Assembly: GCF_016906535.1 (NCBI RefSeq)
Contig: NC_057385.1
Span: forward strand, 2,170,001-2,234,000
Direction: 5' to 3'
DNA length: 64,000 nt
DNA from: Rhizoctonia solani
Taxonomy: Eukaryota; Basidiomycota; Agaricomycetes; Cantharellales; Ceratobasidiaceae
Under the pieces are notes generated by a model that did no database searches, had not been told where the DNA came from, and saw nothing but the letters and a program-made list of their open reading frames with translations. Positions 11,201 through 23,059 of the stretch are shown piece by piece (the stretch's first letter is position 1; every line of letters starts with the position of its first letter). A program made the position numbers and the translations under genes.

Positions 11201-14200
11201 CCGAAGCGCAAAGCATGTCGAGCTCAAGTACACTCGATACTGCTGCACAGGTGGTGAGCAGCCCATCACCCAAGGTGCCACGGAGATTGACTCCCTCGTC
11301 TATTCCTTTCTTCCGCCGTTCCTCGTCTCACTCCATCCACCAGGGTACGCAGCCCATTACCATCTCTCATCGTCACCAGCAGCGCGATCGTGAGGGTTCC
11401 GTGTCGCCCACGTTCCCAATGCCACAAAGCCTGACTCATCAGGCCTCGTCCCACTCGGTATCATCTATGGCATCTGAGTCTGGATTTTCTCAATCCGGTT
11501 ACTCGGGGGTGTCTGGGCCGCCGAGCGCTTCCAAAAAGACGAGCGTGCTCAACCTCGGTTCATTACTCAAGGGGTCCAGCTCGCGGAAGAGCATGGGTGG
11601 TAGTGGTGATAAAAGTGATGCTAACAAGTCTGGGAGGAAAAAGAGAGGAAAAAGAAGGACGACAAGGAGCGCAGCGAGAGCAGAATTTCGGCGCTTATGG
11701 GAAGAAAAGGGGCAAGGTCAGTCTACTACTGTGCTACAGAGAACCTTGGACTATATATTAATCTGGGCGAATTTAGACCATCTCGTCTGCGGATGCAAAG
11801 CGGGGATCAAAGCCAGTGAACCTCCCACCAATGCAGATGTCGAATCTACCGGCGTCTACTGTTCAACGTGTGGCCAACCTCAAGTCCAGCAGCTCGCCTT
11901 CGTCTGTGACCCGAGCAACGCTTTCGTCTTCCAACCGCTCGCAGCATCTCCGGCCAGCAACATGAGCAAGGCGTCCGACGCATCCCTCCGAAGCACCCGA
12001 CACCATCTTCCTACAATCGCCGGTTCGCCATCGGTTGGTACAGGTGGTCAACACTCAAAAGAACGGGAAGGAGTGAGCGCCATGTCCAATGTGACTGTCA
12101 AGGATACACCCACCAAAATACCGCGTATGTCCACTCATCGCACGCCAGTTCATGCTTCGCCAATCAAGCCTGGACTAAATCCTTTTTCCATCCCCCTTGT
12201 AGGCTCTCGCCGCACGAGTTTGAACGTTACGGGTCTCGGCACAGCGCAGCAATCGGCTCAGACTCCATCGAGAGACACCTCGCCGTCCGGCCAAAGCTCA
12301 AATACGAACGAGTTTGGGATGGTTTCTTCCAACGAGACCCCCAAGCCCCACTTTGCGGGCGCAAGTCAGTCGGTCAACCATCGCTCCTCGGTCCGTGCAT
12401 CACCACAGTCCGTCTCGCGTGTGCCACGCCAGTCACTGGTCAACCTTCCGATTACCACTGGCAATTCGTCTTCGTCATCCTCAGCGGCTACGCCATCTGC
12501 CAAGAAGTCCTCACATCCAGTATCGCTTAGCAGTCTCCGCAAGTTCTCGAATAATTCCACCTCTGTGAGCGCCGGTTCTACTTCTAATGGAGGAGCAAAA
12601 GAATCCCATCACTCACGCCTTTCCATTCTCTCTCCAACGAAATTGAAGTTTTTGAGCCCCAAGGTGAATTTGCCTGTCACCCGAGTCACGGATACGTCTT
12701 CCAGGAGCATTGTCCCTGGGACACCTTCGTCCTCAAGGCAGTCCTTGTCAACACCGTCTCCTGTACCTCAGGAAGTTGATGATGAGGAAGTTGCTGGTGA
12801 TGAGGAAATGATGGCCTATATCAAGCGGCTGCATGCTCGCAAGCTCGCTGCCGGCGCTAAGCGTGAGGAGCTAGAGGACATGCTCAAGTTCCCTGAACCG
12901 ATTCCTCCTAAGGCTGGATTAAGCCCTGCTGGTAAGTACATTAAAGCCTGTGCGAATTTATCCGGAACCTCATTATGCCCTGTAGATTTGCTCGCTTCGT
13001 CCCAAAATGACTACTTGTGTCAGTACGAGCGCAAGGAAGTGATGGACTTTGAGCGCGCCTACTATGTCGGCCAAGGCAGCAAGAAGAACATGGCCACCCT
13101 TGATCATTCCACAAACAACTATGGCTACGATGATGAACGGGGCGACTATTTGGTTATCAAACATGACCACCTCGCGTACCGCTATGAGATCATAGATACG
13201 CTAGGGAAGGGCTCATTCGGACAAGTGCTTCAATGCCGTGACCACTGCACCGGATTGTCGGTAGGAATCAAGATCATCCGTAACAAGAAACGGTTCCACC
13301 ACCAAGCCCTCGTTGAGATCAAGATTCTCGAAAGCCTCAAGAAATGGGTGAGCCTTAATATTTGATTGTTGAGGTTTGTACTCAGTTATCACATTTAGGA
13401 CCCCGAGGAGAAGAGCCATGTTTTGAAGATGAACGAGTATTTCACATTCCGCAACCACTTATGCATTGTTACCGAGCTGCTCAGTATCAACTTGTACGAG
13501 CTCATCAAGGCCAACGGGTTTGCTGGATTCACTACAGCCCTCATCCGCCGTTTCACGACTCAAATGCTTGCGTCGCTCGTGCTGATGCGCCAACATAGAA
13601 TCGTCCATTGTGACCTCAAGCCTGAGGTAAGCAGTTTAATTTTCGTTGGAGCGTCTCTTAATGATGTCCCATAGAACGTCTGCTTCTGCATCCAGCCAAG
13701 AGTGCCTTGAAGGTCATCGACTTTGGTAGCAGCTGCTTCGAGCATGAAAAGGTCTACACCTACATTCAAAGTCGATTCTACCGATCCCCAGAGGTTATTC
13801 TTGGGATGAATTATCATATGGCCATTGATATGTGGAGTCTTGGATGCATCTTAGCCGAGCTCTATACTGGCTTCCCCATCTTCCCTGGCGAAAACGAGCA
13901 GGAGCAACTTGCGTGTATTATGGAGGTCCTCGGGGTTCCTGACAAAGACTTGGTTAACAGAAGCTCAAGGAAGCGTTTGTTCTTTGAAAGCAACGGACAG
14001 CCACGCCCTGTTGTCAACTCCAAGGGCCGTCGTCGCCGCCCTGGTTCGAAGACTCTTGCTCAAGTCCTGCGTTGTGACGACGAGTTATTCATTGATTGTG
14101 AGTACCTGAGTTTCTAATAGATCTCCCCTTAAACTAATTATCATTGCAGTTATTGCCAAGTGCTTGATATGGGATCCGGAGCGTCGACTAAAGCCTCAGC

Positions 14201-14612
14201 CTGCGCTCCGTCATCCGTTTATCACCGCGGGCCGTCGTCCTAAGATTACTAGCCCTGCCCCTGCTATCAGCTCGCGCCACATATTTACCCCTAGCTCCTC
14301 AACTTCGACTGTAACCAGCTCACGCTCAAAGCCCCACGCGACTCCTCAAAAGTCACAAATTGGTGCTCCCACCCTCAGCTCTCGAATCGCCCGTGTTCCT
14401 GCCAGCTCTACCAACGCCTCAGTACCCCAGACACCTACCTCTGCATCACACACCACCAACCAGGGTACAACTCCTTCTCATCGATACCGCGTCCCTGCAT
14501 CGTCTTCATACTCTTCGCGAACACTTGCACCTACATCATCCAATGGCTATGCGGTGAGTCAGCCACGATCCAACTATTGTCCCCTCAATACTAACTTTGC
14601 TTGTAGCAGTAA
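8273..14612 (+). CDS. DYRK-family (Pom1-type) protein kinase with very long disordered N-terminus
   Basis: The start at 8273 opens a Ser/Pro-rich region of roughly 1,500 residues with a [12 protein letters not shown] conserved patch (about 11820-11860). The kinase domain runs from about 13180 to 14230: glycine loop LGKGSFGQV, catalytic-lysine segment GIKIIRNKK, catalytic loop HCDLKPE, DFGSS, the DYRK activation-loop tyrosines in [13 protein letters not shown], and WDPERR at the end. Clear introns are 8474-8524, 8963-9013, 12932-12985, 13348-13398, 13627-13674, 14098-14149 and 14554-14606. DYRK kinases autophosphorylate the loop tyrosine and act on Ser/Thr in cell polarity and growth. The frame breaks at about 10141-10200, 11632, 11708, 11900-11965 and 13679; each fits one missing base. 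As given the gene is not translatable end to end. Confidence 0.88.
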
Positions 14613-15030
14613 ATAATGAGTTTTTTTACGACATTAATTCTTGTGGAATACCTACAAAATTCTAGGCTCTGGTAGCATACGTGGATTTTTTATGCTGTGT
14701 TTGCTTTCCGGCTATTACTCCTTTTTTCGTATTATCATTGCTACCTAGTTTCATGACATCTTCTTTACTACATCGCAAATACTATTTTGATCTTAGTTGG
14801 TTATATGCCCTAAAATATGTCAAGTAAGATATGCTTCCCGGCACAATAGGATACACGGGCCGGATCCCATACCTAAAACCAAAATGAATACTGAGATTCA
14901 TATTTACACCAAATCGCTGCCATCAAACTTCTGTTTACGTAAGTAATTCACAGCCCGCACCATAAAAACCCCGTAGCCACCCCATTCTTCATCACCCTCC
15001 CTCCATCCTGTAGCCACATCGACACTAGCA
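14613..15030. other. Intergenic region
   Basis: About 420 AT-rich bases between two genes transcribed in the same direction. It probably holds the 3' UTR of the kinase and the promoter of the Arb1-like gene; no coding signal. Confidence 0.45.
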
Positions 15031-17118
15031 ATGAGTGAAATTCCTTCTGATTGGCCAGCTGGTGTACCATTTTATAGGTGGCCACCATTCCCTGCCAAAC
15101 CAGAGGGTGTCACCATTATTCCCTTCTCACAATTCGTAGCCACGGGAATCAAAGTGGATCAGGACGATGATACGCCTGGTGTAGACCAGCAAGGTATACC
15201 AACAATCGGATTACAAGCTCGCCATGATGGCGAAAAGAAGAAGCGTCGCAAGAAGAGGAAGAACGACAAGGGTGAAACTGTTGAAGTTCCTCTTGCCTGG
15301 TGGGAGGAATTGGAAGAGGACACGAAGAATGCACGTCCAATTTACAAATATGATCAGTAAGCGATGGCTTAATCGAATAGCGCACTGCACTCTGACTGAC
15401 TTTCTTTGTCATGAAGACGCGAAACGTATCTTGATCGAATGATTCAAGCATGGAAGGACTTTAACGAGAAGAGACACTTCCCTGTACATGTTCAGGCAGT
15501 AGTTCATGCAGTAAGTTATTTCGATTACACAAGTGCCCTCGATATTTACTCGAACTTATTAAACAGCTTGGTATATGTCTCGGACTAATCGATCCAAACC
15601 CTAACGGAGTCAAGACCAACAAGGAGAAGGCAAGCTCTCAAGATGGGGAGTCGGACGACGACTTTGAAGACGAAGAAAAGGCGGAAACATCGGGTACTCC
15701 TTCGGCGCCCGTCACCCAGGATCTGTATGATGCAGACCTTAAACCTGAAACAGCAAGGGAAAAGGCAATGGATGCCTTCTTTCAAGATCCCGAACGTGTC
15801 ATCAAGCTATTCTTAACGTCATATGCCTATGACAAGGGTATATATTGGTACGGTTTCGTATTAATTTTACTCGAGTTAGCCGCCCTAAACTATAGTTATA
15901 CTCAGGAACGAGGCCAAGCTGCATGACACCCCGATTCTTGTTGAAGCATTCCTCAATTTTCTTGATACCAATCAGGTCTTTGGTCCATCAGAGAAGAGCA
16001 CACGATTCGGTGTTGCTCAAGGAAAGAAAATTGTCCAATTAGCCAAGGAAGAAATGCCACATGCCAACAAACTGGCAAACATATTTCCTGACAAATGGGG
16101 AAAGGCCTGTGGAGCACTCTGGGGCCAACGACTCTCAGGGCCATCTACTTGGGTGTTTGGTGAACTCCTTCCTGAAGAAACTACTGCAGACAGCGAGATG
16201 GACACGCTTGATCCAGTCGCTCCGGTACAACCTGTTATCACAGGGGACGATATAATATTCGAACCAACCGATACTGAACTGCTAATTGACGGAATCGAGC
16301 CACCCAGTATTAATGGCGTTCAAACAGAGTGGACAAATATCAATTCGAACACGAGCGGCTGGGGTTCCCTTAACGCATGGGGTTCTGGCGATACTGATAA
16401 CGGTGCATGGCATGGGGAGGGCGAAGGCGAAGGCGATGCCAACTCGGGCGAAAACTCTGGTGAAAACCCGACTTGGAACATGGATGCATTTAAAGAGCCT
16501 CCTCCTCCGGACCCCAGTACCGTTTGGGGCAATTTTGCTCCTCCAGGGAGAGAGCAACTCGAATCCATTATTGGGCCAAACGAGCTCGCCAGGACCTATG
16601 TTACACTGCGTGTTGAGATAAGCTCCCGAGTGATTGGCACGCTTACCGAACCAGCCCAGAATACCACAGCTGCCTCCGAGGGGAATTCATTCGCGGACAT
16701 TGCCCAACGACGCCTGGCTCGGCTCACGTTATCACCATCTCGTTTCTTAAAAACAGCACCCGCCTATGGCGCCTGTATCACCCAACCTGACGTGATGGGT
16801 CTTTCAGTTGACGATTCAAGGTTCACTTGGGTGGGATCACATGATCCCAGTACTAGCGATATTACTATCTTTGTCCCAACCGATGAAGATCTACTGGATG
16901 TCATAAGAAAGGGAACTGGGATGACGATAACTGGGACGTTTATTCAGGTCGCCGAACTTGCCCCCCCGAAAGAAGACGCACCCGCAGAGACCGGGGCAAC
17001 TGGCGGGGCGCCGCCCAAGAAGAAAAAGAAGAAGGGAAAGACAGCTACCACAGATGTTCGTTCGTGGTGGTTCTTGTACCAATTAACACAGGTCTTTCCG
17101 ACCTTTTACGAACAGTAA
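15031..17118 (+). CDS. Arb1-like Argonaute-chaperone subunit with GW/WG motifs
   Basis: Exons 15031-15356, 15417-15510, 15567-15847 and 15906-17118 give 637 residues. The N-terminus DWPAGVPFYRWPPFPAKPEG and the middle region (KGIYWNEAKLHDTPILVEAF, then KLANIFPDKWGKACGALWG) match a family I recall from basidiomycetes as Argonaute siRNA chaperone subunit Arb1; this is from memory and moderately sure. Between about 16340 and 16530 lies an acidic, Gly/Asn-rich linker with repeated tryptophan-glycine pairs (SGWGSLNAWGS, GAWHGE, TVWGNF), the kind of motif that binds Argonaute proteins. A lysine-rich basic stretch (KKKKKKGK, about 17020) precedes the last 20 residues. Inferred role: small-RNA handling linked to heterochromatin. 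Otherwise a conserved protein of unknown function. Confidence 0.6.
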
Positions 17119-18428
17119 TGGGTTCTTGGTGAGATTAATCTACATTAATGTAAAAGAACGGTACTATGTATGCGTGTGTATGGATTTAGCGCCTTCTTGA
17201 TACTAAATGAAATCAATGCAAATTTCCTCTGCTCATTCCATATGTCTATATTTACGAAAAGTTATTATTGAATAAATGAAATACAAGGGGTTTTAACAAT
17301 ACAAATAAGTCAATAAATACAGCTGCTTCTCGATGTATGTGGAATGAGCCAGAAAGGGTATCAAAACGAGAATTGCACTGGGATAGTGCTATGCGATAAC
17401 ACAATCTGAGCCACTTCGTCCCTCGCATCTGAGTTGACGGGTCTGGTGAGAACAAGATACTTGGCATTTGATAGAATTCAACTCACTTTTCGTTGCAATA
17501 CCCTGACTTGGGTCGTTCGCTACGGAAACCAAGATCAATGTTGATCCAAGTTTTTATCTTTCGATACTTACGGGTATATAGCTCGTTCGTATTTCTGTGA
17601 AATATTTATTAACTCCATGCCGTTTACTTATTGAATAAAATTACCTGTCTACAGGATTTAGCATTGCAGCCGTACGGGTGATTTCGACTTTTTGTGCAAG
17701 TTGCCCTCAGGCAATCTAAGGAGTTCAGTACGTTAGCTCATTGATTCCGAACACCGAGCAAACGTTTGCTCGCCTTTGATGCCAACAATTGGCCCCTCCT
17801 TAATGCGCTAAAGTATCCTGGTTCATTGCTCGCAAATACTTTAATGAGTTCCTGAACATACTGTGTGGTCACAAGCTTCGAAACGATATCGTTCTCTGTG
17901 TTGGCCGCGAGTTAGGCCACAGTGTCTAACGAAAAATTCGTACATACTCACACAATTTGCCTGCACATATTATTTGGTATAGATGGAAGTACTAGAGGGT
18001 GATAGCGGGGTGGTAGAGGGCGTGGCGTGGAACGAGCCATATGGCCACATTATATAGGCCAAGCCGTGCCAGGTTGGGCTGCGCTGCAACCGGGGTTTAG
18101 GAGCTAGTGGACAGCCGTATTAGTGCTTGGGACATCGTGCAATATCCAAATCGGGTACACGATCGTATAACGCGTGGCGGTAGATTTTCTAGAAACACAG
18201 CCCCCGACGCTAAAGGAAAAAGGAGCATGTGCAAGTGGAGAAGTGACCGGAATAAGGCGCAACTGGCCTTGTTTGTATTTGAACAGGGCTAGGACTGTGT
18301 GGAAACGTTCAGAATAAATACACAGGGCGTGCGACGGAGTATATAAGAGTTCGCACACCTGGACCGATGCGTCTATTTTCCCACCTTTGTTCGAAAACAA
18401 ATGAGTAAGTAACCTACCGGTTAGCGGC
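17119..18428. other. Long intergenic region between convergent genes
   Basis: 1.3 kb between the plus-strand Arb1-like gene and the minus-strand YEATS gene. No convincing gene. It holds an 18-base perfect palindrome at 17755-17772 and a TATATAAG box at about 18341 followed by ATGAGTAAGT at 18400; see findings. Confidence 0.5.
17755..17772. repeat. 18-bp perfect palindrome
   Basis: CGAGCAAACGTTTGCTCG equals its own reverse complement over 18 bases. It lies in non-coding DNA. It could be a symmetric binding site for a dimeric regulator; there is no direct evidence of function. Confidence 0.6.
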
Positions 18429-21400
18429 CTAGACCCCAGTGGAATGCATAGTATCTGAGTGAATGATACCGATACGTGCTACTGCCATGAGTGGCAGCCA
18501 CCCCGCGCTATTCCTACCATCCATCAAAGCTCGGGATACATGCGTTGTGGTAAGTATAGACTTTTCAGGCACTTGAGACAATCCCCCCAACATTTCGGAA
18601 CGGGCTCTTAATGCTTCTTTGGCAGTCCGTTTGATAAATATTTGAGCTATCAGCGTCAGCAATGCATGCGGCGCCAACGTTCGATCCACGTGGGATTCGT
18701 CTACACCCAGGAGTTCAAGTGGAAGCTTGATTTCAGATGATGGATTTGCGTTGTGTCTCTTGGATGCGTATTCAAAAGTCTTGAGTCTCCAATAACGAGT
18801 CAACGCATGGAAGGCTAGTGTCATATGAGGAGGAGCACAATCCACAAGCTGGGAGGCCCCACGAAGAGATGCTCTGCTACCAAGGGTCGTAATTGCACCA
18901 GGGGCTAAATTTACCCGTTGGATAATCTCGCGTAAGGGACGCAGCGTTGTCCAAAGTCCAATGTCGCATGTAGGCCGCTGAAAAGATCCAGAGGCTATGC
19001 AAGCAAACTTGGAAGGTCCCAGTATCCGACTGGTTGGAGGGTGCCTCGAGATGTCCAGCCCGCAAACACCACAGTATTGAATTCCTTCTGGTATGGATAG
19101 CACCAGTTCATCTGGGACAGGGGATGCCTCTTCCATCTTGATGCGGGCTACGCTTAGTTCGGGTCTTGGGAAAGATTTCTCAGTCAGGAGGTGCGCATAT
19201 AACTGTGTTGTAGTAAGGGACTCCACGAGGCCAGGCTCCATATCGGCGTCATAGCTGCTGTATTCAGTCTTGAGCATACTGAGTAGTGCTCTAGTATAGG
19301 CCATCTAGATTACCGAGTGAGTAATTATAGGAGCAACGAATAATGAAAAGCAACCTCTATCGCCTTCCGCCGACCATGAACGGCATCGAGTAGATCCTGA
19401 TGACTGTCGAAAAGCATATATGGAACTTGCGGAACGTGCCCAAACCTTGCAGCATCTACAAGGATTTTTTTTAACCTTAGAAGTAGTAATCGATAAATGA
19501 TAGAGTATACCTTCCAAAGTAAGTGGTAGCCTTGCGCGAAGCTTACACAATACAGGAACAATCCTTTCGTGCACTATAAATCGTTAGTAACAAAGGTAAA
19601 TGTCAAGCAAATCAAGGCATACCCGGCTCCGGTTCTTCATTCAAAGGCACTTTCTGTCTTCTGAAGCTTCCTGAGAAATAAATACCCTCTTGAGGCTCCG
19701 ACTTGACAACCGTTTCTTCTATCAGTTCGCGTGTCTTCTGTTACTCTATCCGAGTCTCCTCGATCTTGAGACCAAAGTATACTGTTGGGCACGTTACTGA
19801 TATCAGGTGGAAGTAACTGTGCGTTCTTGTCCAACTCGACATCAAAGATTTGCTCAACACCTAGTGTTGCGTTTCCCGAACGAACAGGATCCAGCTGAGA
19901 CGTACTGTATAGTTAACGTTGAATATCTTGGCCAGTTTAATTATACACTCACGTCTATCCAGTGCGTAATAACGACATCCTTGGTGTTATCATCCGCAAA
20001 TATCAACGTAACCCGGGCTAGGAACGGCTGCTTCGAGAGCCGGGATATTGCAAACGGAGGTGACGAACAGGTAATCGTATCTTCAAAGACAGGCGGAATC
20101 GAAGCACATTGTACTCTCAGGGCGGATAGAAAGGTTGTTATATGATCGGACTGTTACGATGGTTGTGAGTAAAGTATATATATGCAAAGAAATATATAAC
20201 AACTTACATAAGATGGTGCATTTAGGCGAATCATCCACCGATGGGTAGGTCCACCTGGTTGAACGGAACCTGCGATCATCTAATTAGCACACCTTCCCTA
20301 AATTTAACCATTGATACGAACCCCGGCGCAACGACCGACTCCAGTCCGAAATGACTATACGTTTCTTGATATGAAACCGGCTCGCATTCGGCACATGTAT
20401 CGCTGGAGTCTCAACATAAGCCTTGTCAGGAGCACAACTACCAGTCGGCTCGCAATCAAGTTCCCCTTTATCGTCGTTTTCTTCTTGCACCCTATTTCGC
20501 CTCCTAGGAGCCCACACGCCATACTTTTTCCACCTCTGATTCCCAACCGGTTCGTCAACGCTCTCGATATCAACAACCTCATCCTGTCCAAACGCCCTGA
20601 TCTCCCCCTTTCTCGCCTTTCTCCCAAGCAACCTCGCCAGCTCTCCCGTATCCGCACTCAACCCCAGTCCAACGCCTTCCACCGCACTCTCAAACAGTTC
20701 TTTTAGCCCTCTTACGCCCCCGAGTTTGACTTGAATGCCCTCGTTGATGATCTGTGCGTATCTCGTTGGGTCTTGCAATGCGTCAATGAGGGTACTTGCC
20801 CCGGGCGATCGCAGAAATTCGTCGTGCGATGCATAGGCGTAGGACGGGCCGTGGGCTATACGTGCGTGGTTGAGTAGGCCTTGGAGACTTGCACTTGGGT
20901 GCGGGGTCGGACAGGACGGGTGTGGACAGGACAAGAGTAGGAGCGTGTGGTCGGATGATTGGGGGATAAGATAGAGGTATTTGGAAGATGAAGTTGATGA
21001 CGATGGATAGGATGTGGTAGGTTCCGACACAAGTGATATGTACCTCGGGGTGAGTGGTGTGCGGGTCAAGGTCCAATGGAGCATGGAGGGCCCGAAACGA
21101 TTCGATAGCTTGCTGTCTGGCTTGTACTGGGTCGGGGTGACTTGTTTGCCTTGGCCTGCGAAACTGAGAGGGATAGCACAGAAATGAGAGAGTTTGCTCA
21201 CCTTTTGTTAATACCTTCTTCAACTGTTCGGCCCATGCTATTCTGGCCTCAATTACTCTGGCTACTCTCTTTCGAAGTGCGATTTCAAGTTCGATCTGAT
21301 GGGTTAGGGTAGCCTGAGTTCATCTATAGAGCTCCATGTAGTTATTCCAACATAACCAGCAGATTTCCGATACATACCCTCCTTCCCTTCCCTTGCAATA

Positions 21401-21486
21401 ATATGAACGTCGGAGCTCTGCGGCTCGGTACCTGGATCCTCTTCGTCATGCTTTTGTTTTTTCCCATCGTCCAAGTCAAGTTCCAT
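18429..21486 (-). CDS. YEATS-domain chromatin protein with zinc-finger-like and histone-fold-like regions
   Basis: Reads leftward. Supported exons: 21295-21202, 21155-20322, 20269-20208, 20150-19953, from 19894, ending 19623, 19573-19511, 19455-19355 and 19304-18429. An early C2H2-like motif (CPHPSC followed by LLNHARIAH) precedes a Pro/Arg linker. The YEATS domain starts at FHIKKRIVISDWSRSL, continues through THRWMIRLNAPS, SPPFAISRL and FLARVTLIF, and ends near VVITHWIDLDP. YEATS domains read acylated histone lysines. Downstream are YCGVCGLDISRHP (Cys/His cluster) and a helical C-terminus (APHALLTLIAQIFIKRTAKEAL followed by TTTHVSRAL) resembling the histone fold of YEATS2. The start at 21486 is uncertain because its donor phase does not fit the next exon, and the frame is unclear near 19735. 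Confidence 0.78.
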
Positions 21487-21735
21487 GAGACTCTAATATT
21501 TTTGCCAGTGATCTTTTAGGCCAGCCAAATAGTTGAGTTTCAAAGCAAAGTTGTGAGTGTGGCTCGGATAATGGTGGCGACAACTTGAGAAACTTGAATT
21601 CCAAACTCAGGGTACAGTTCAATTTCAAATTCAGCGCGATGGTAGAACGTATTTTGTATTCATAATAGGTCATGAGCTACTTGGTACGTGATTTTTTATT
21701 TATTTATTTTACATCTCAGATGCACAGTAAAGTAC

Positions 21736-23059
21736 TCAAGCACCAGTGACAAACTTGGCACCCTTGGCAATGTTCTTCTTGAGCTCGGGCAAGCACTCGT
21801 CGATGAGCTTCTGCTCAGCCGGGGAGACGTTGCCAACAGGGTGGATCTTTGCAACACCATTGGTCTGAATCGATAAACGAGTGTGAGTAAATGCGCGTTG
21901 GAGACGAGAACAGAAGCACATACGCCAAGCTCAACTGCCGAGCTAAAGAATTCGACGCCCTCCTTTTCGTACAATGGGCTTTTAACAAAGGTGGGCGCAA
22001 CGATACCCTTTTCACCGTTGAGAGCGCGGAGGAGCTGGTTGGTAAACTTGGCCGCGGCTGTTTCACAATGTCAAGTTGGGGGTCATGTTTAGTTGGATTC
22101 CCAAGAAGACGCACCGTAAGCCATGGAAAGGGTAGCAGATCCAGCACCATCCTTGGCCTTGACGACTTCGTCACCACCATATTGAATGCGATTGACGAGT
22201 GCCTTCCACTTTTCACTATCGGGCTGGAGGGACTGGCCGACTGGAGAATACATACCAGATTAGATCGCCAAGCGACAAGAACGGGGGGGAGGAGGAATGC
22301 ATGTACCCACCCTTGCTCTGGCTCAAGAGAGGAACAATGGTCACACCCGAGTGTCCACCGACAACGGTGACCGGAGCCTCGTCGGGGGTAGCCGCACCGT
22401 CGACCTCGGACAAGAATCGGGCGGCACGGACGACGTCCAAGGTAGTGACACCAAACAACCGCTTGGGATCAAACTTGCCCGCCTTTTTGAGCACCTCGGC
22501 CGCAATCGGAACGGTCTAGCACGCAATCAGTCCATGAGTTTAATCTCAATACGAATAGGACACTACCGAGTTGACAGGGTTGGAGATGATGAGGATATGC
22601 GCATCGGGTGCGTTGTCCGCAACGGCCTGTGCCAAATCGCGCACGATGCCAGCGTTGGTGTTGAACAAGTCGTCACGGCTCATACCGGGCTTGCGGGGAA
22701 CACCGGCAGGGATAACGACGACCTTGACGCCCTCAAGGGCCTCGCTGAGCTTGTCTTGGGGGTATCCCTTGACGGTCGAGGGAGTGTCGACGTGGGAGAC
22801 ATCGGCAGCGACACCGGGTGCACCGCGGATATCGTACAGACTCAAGGAGCTAACGAGCTTGTCTTGCTTGAGGAGCAAAGAGAGCGGCTGGCCGATTCCA
22901 CCTGGATATATCCAACTGCGGGTGAGCGTGCGAATATGCTGGATGAATGCGCAGATACTCGCCTCCAGCACCCAGCACAGCGACCTTGGTCAGCCGCGAG
23001 CTCGAAGTCGAGAACGCACGGGCGGTGGGGATCGTACGGAGCGCAGCACGGGAGAGCAT
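21736..23059 (-). CDS. MDH1: Mitochondrial malate dehydrogenase
   Basis: Exons 23059-22963, 22901-22567, 22515-22311, 22240-22115, 22057-21924 and 21864-21736 give a complete 341-residue enzyme. A short Arg/Ser-rich presequence ([17 protein letters not shown]) is followed by the NAD-binding [14 protein letters not shown], substrate arginines in [22 protein letters not shown], and the catalytic-histidine segment [17 protein letters not shown]. It interconverts malate and oxaloacetate with NAD in the mitochondrial matrix. The first intron (22962-22902) has a GC donor, placed inside the glycine-rich loop; only this junction keeps the full motif. An in-frame ATG 21 bases upstream exists, but MLSRAALR is the usual start. 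No frame breaks. Confidence 0.95.

Noticed and set aside
11640..11950. Zinc-finger-like CGC..C and CSTCGQP in one frame of the kinase N-terminus
   Set aside because: This reading arises in the wrong frame; the other frame gives the conserved LPPMQMS patch and fits the neighbouring splice phase.
13206..14250. Pseudogene call for the DYRK kinase
   Set aside because: Despite several frame breaks every kinase motif is intact and all introns have good ends; repeated one-base losses fit sequence error better than decay.
21000..21223. Alternative frame in the YEATS gene encoding QAIESFRALHAP
   Set aside because: It looks protein-like, but the canonical intron 21201-21156 joins in phase to the other frame, which continues unbroken to the next donor at 20322; kept as a caution only.
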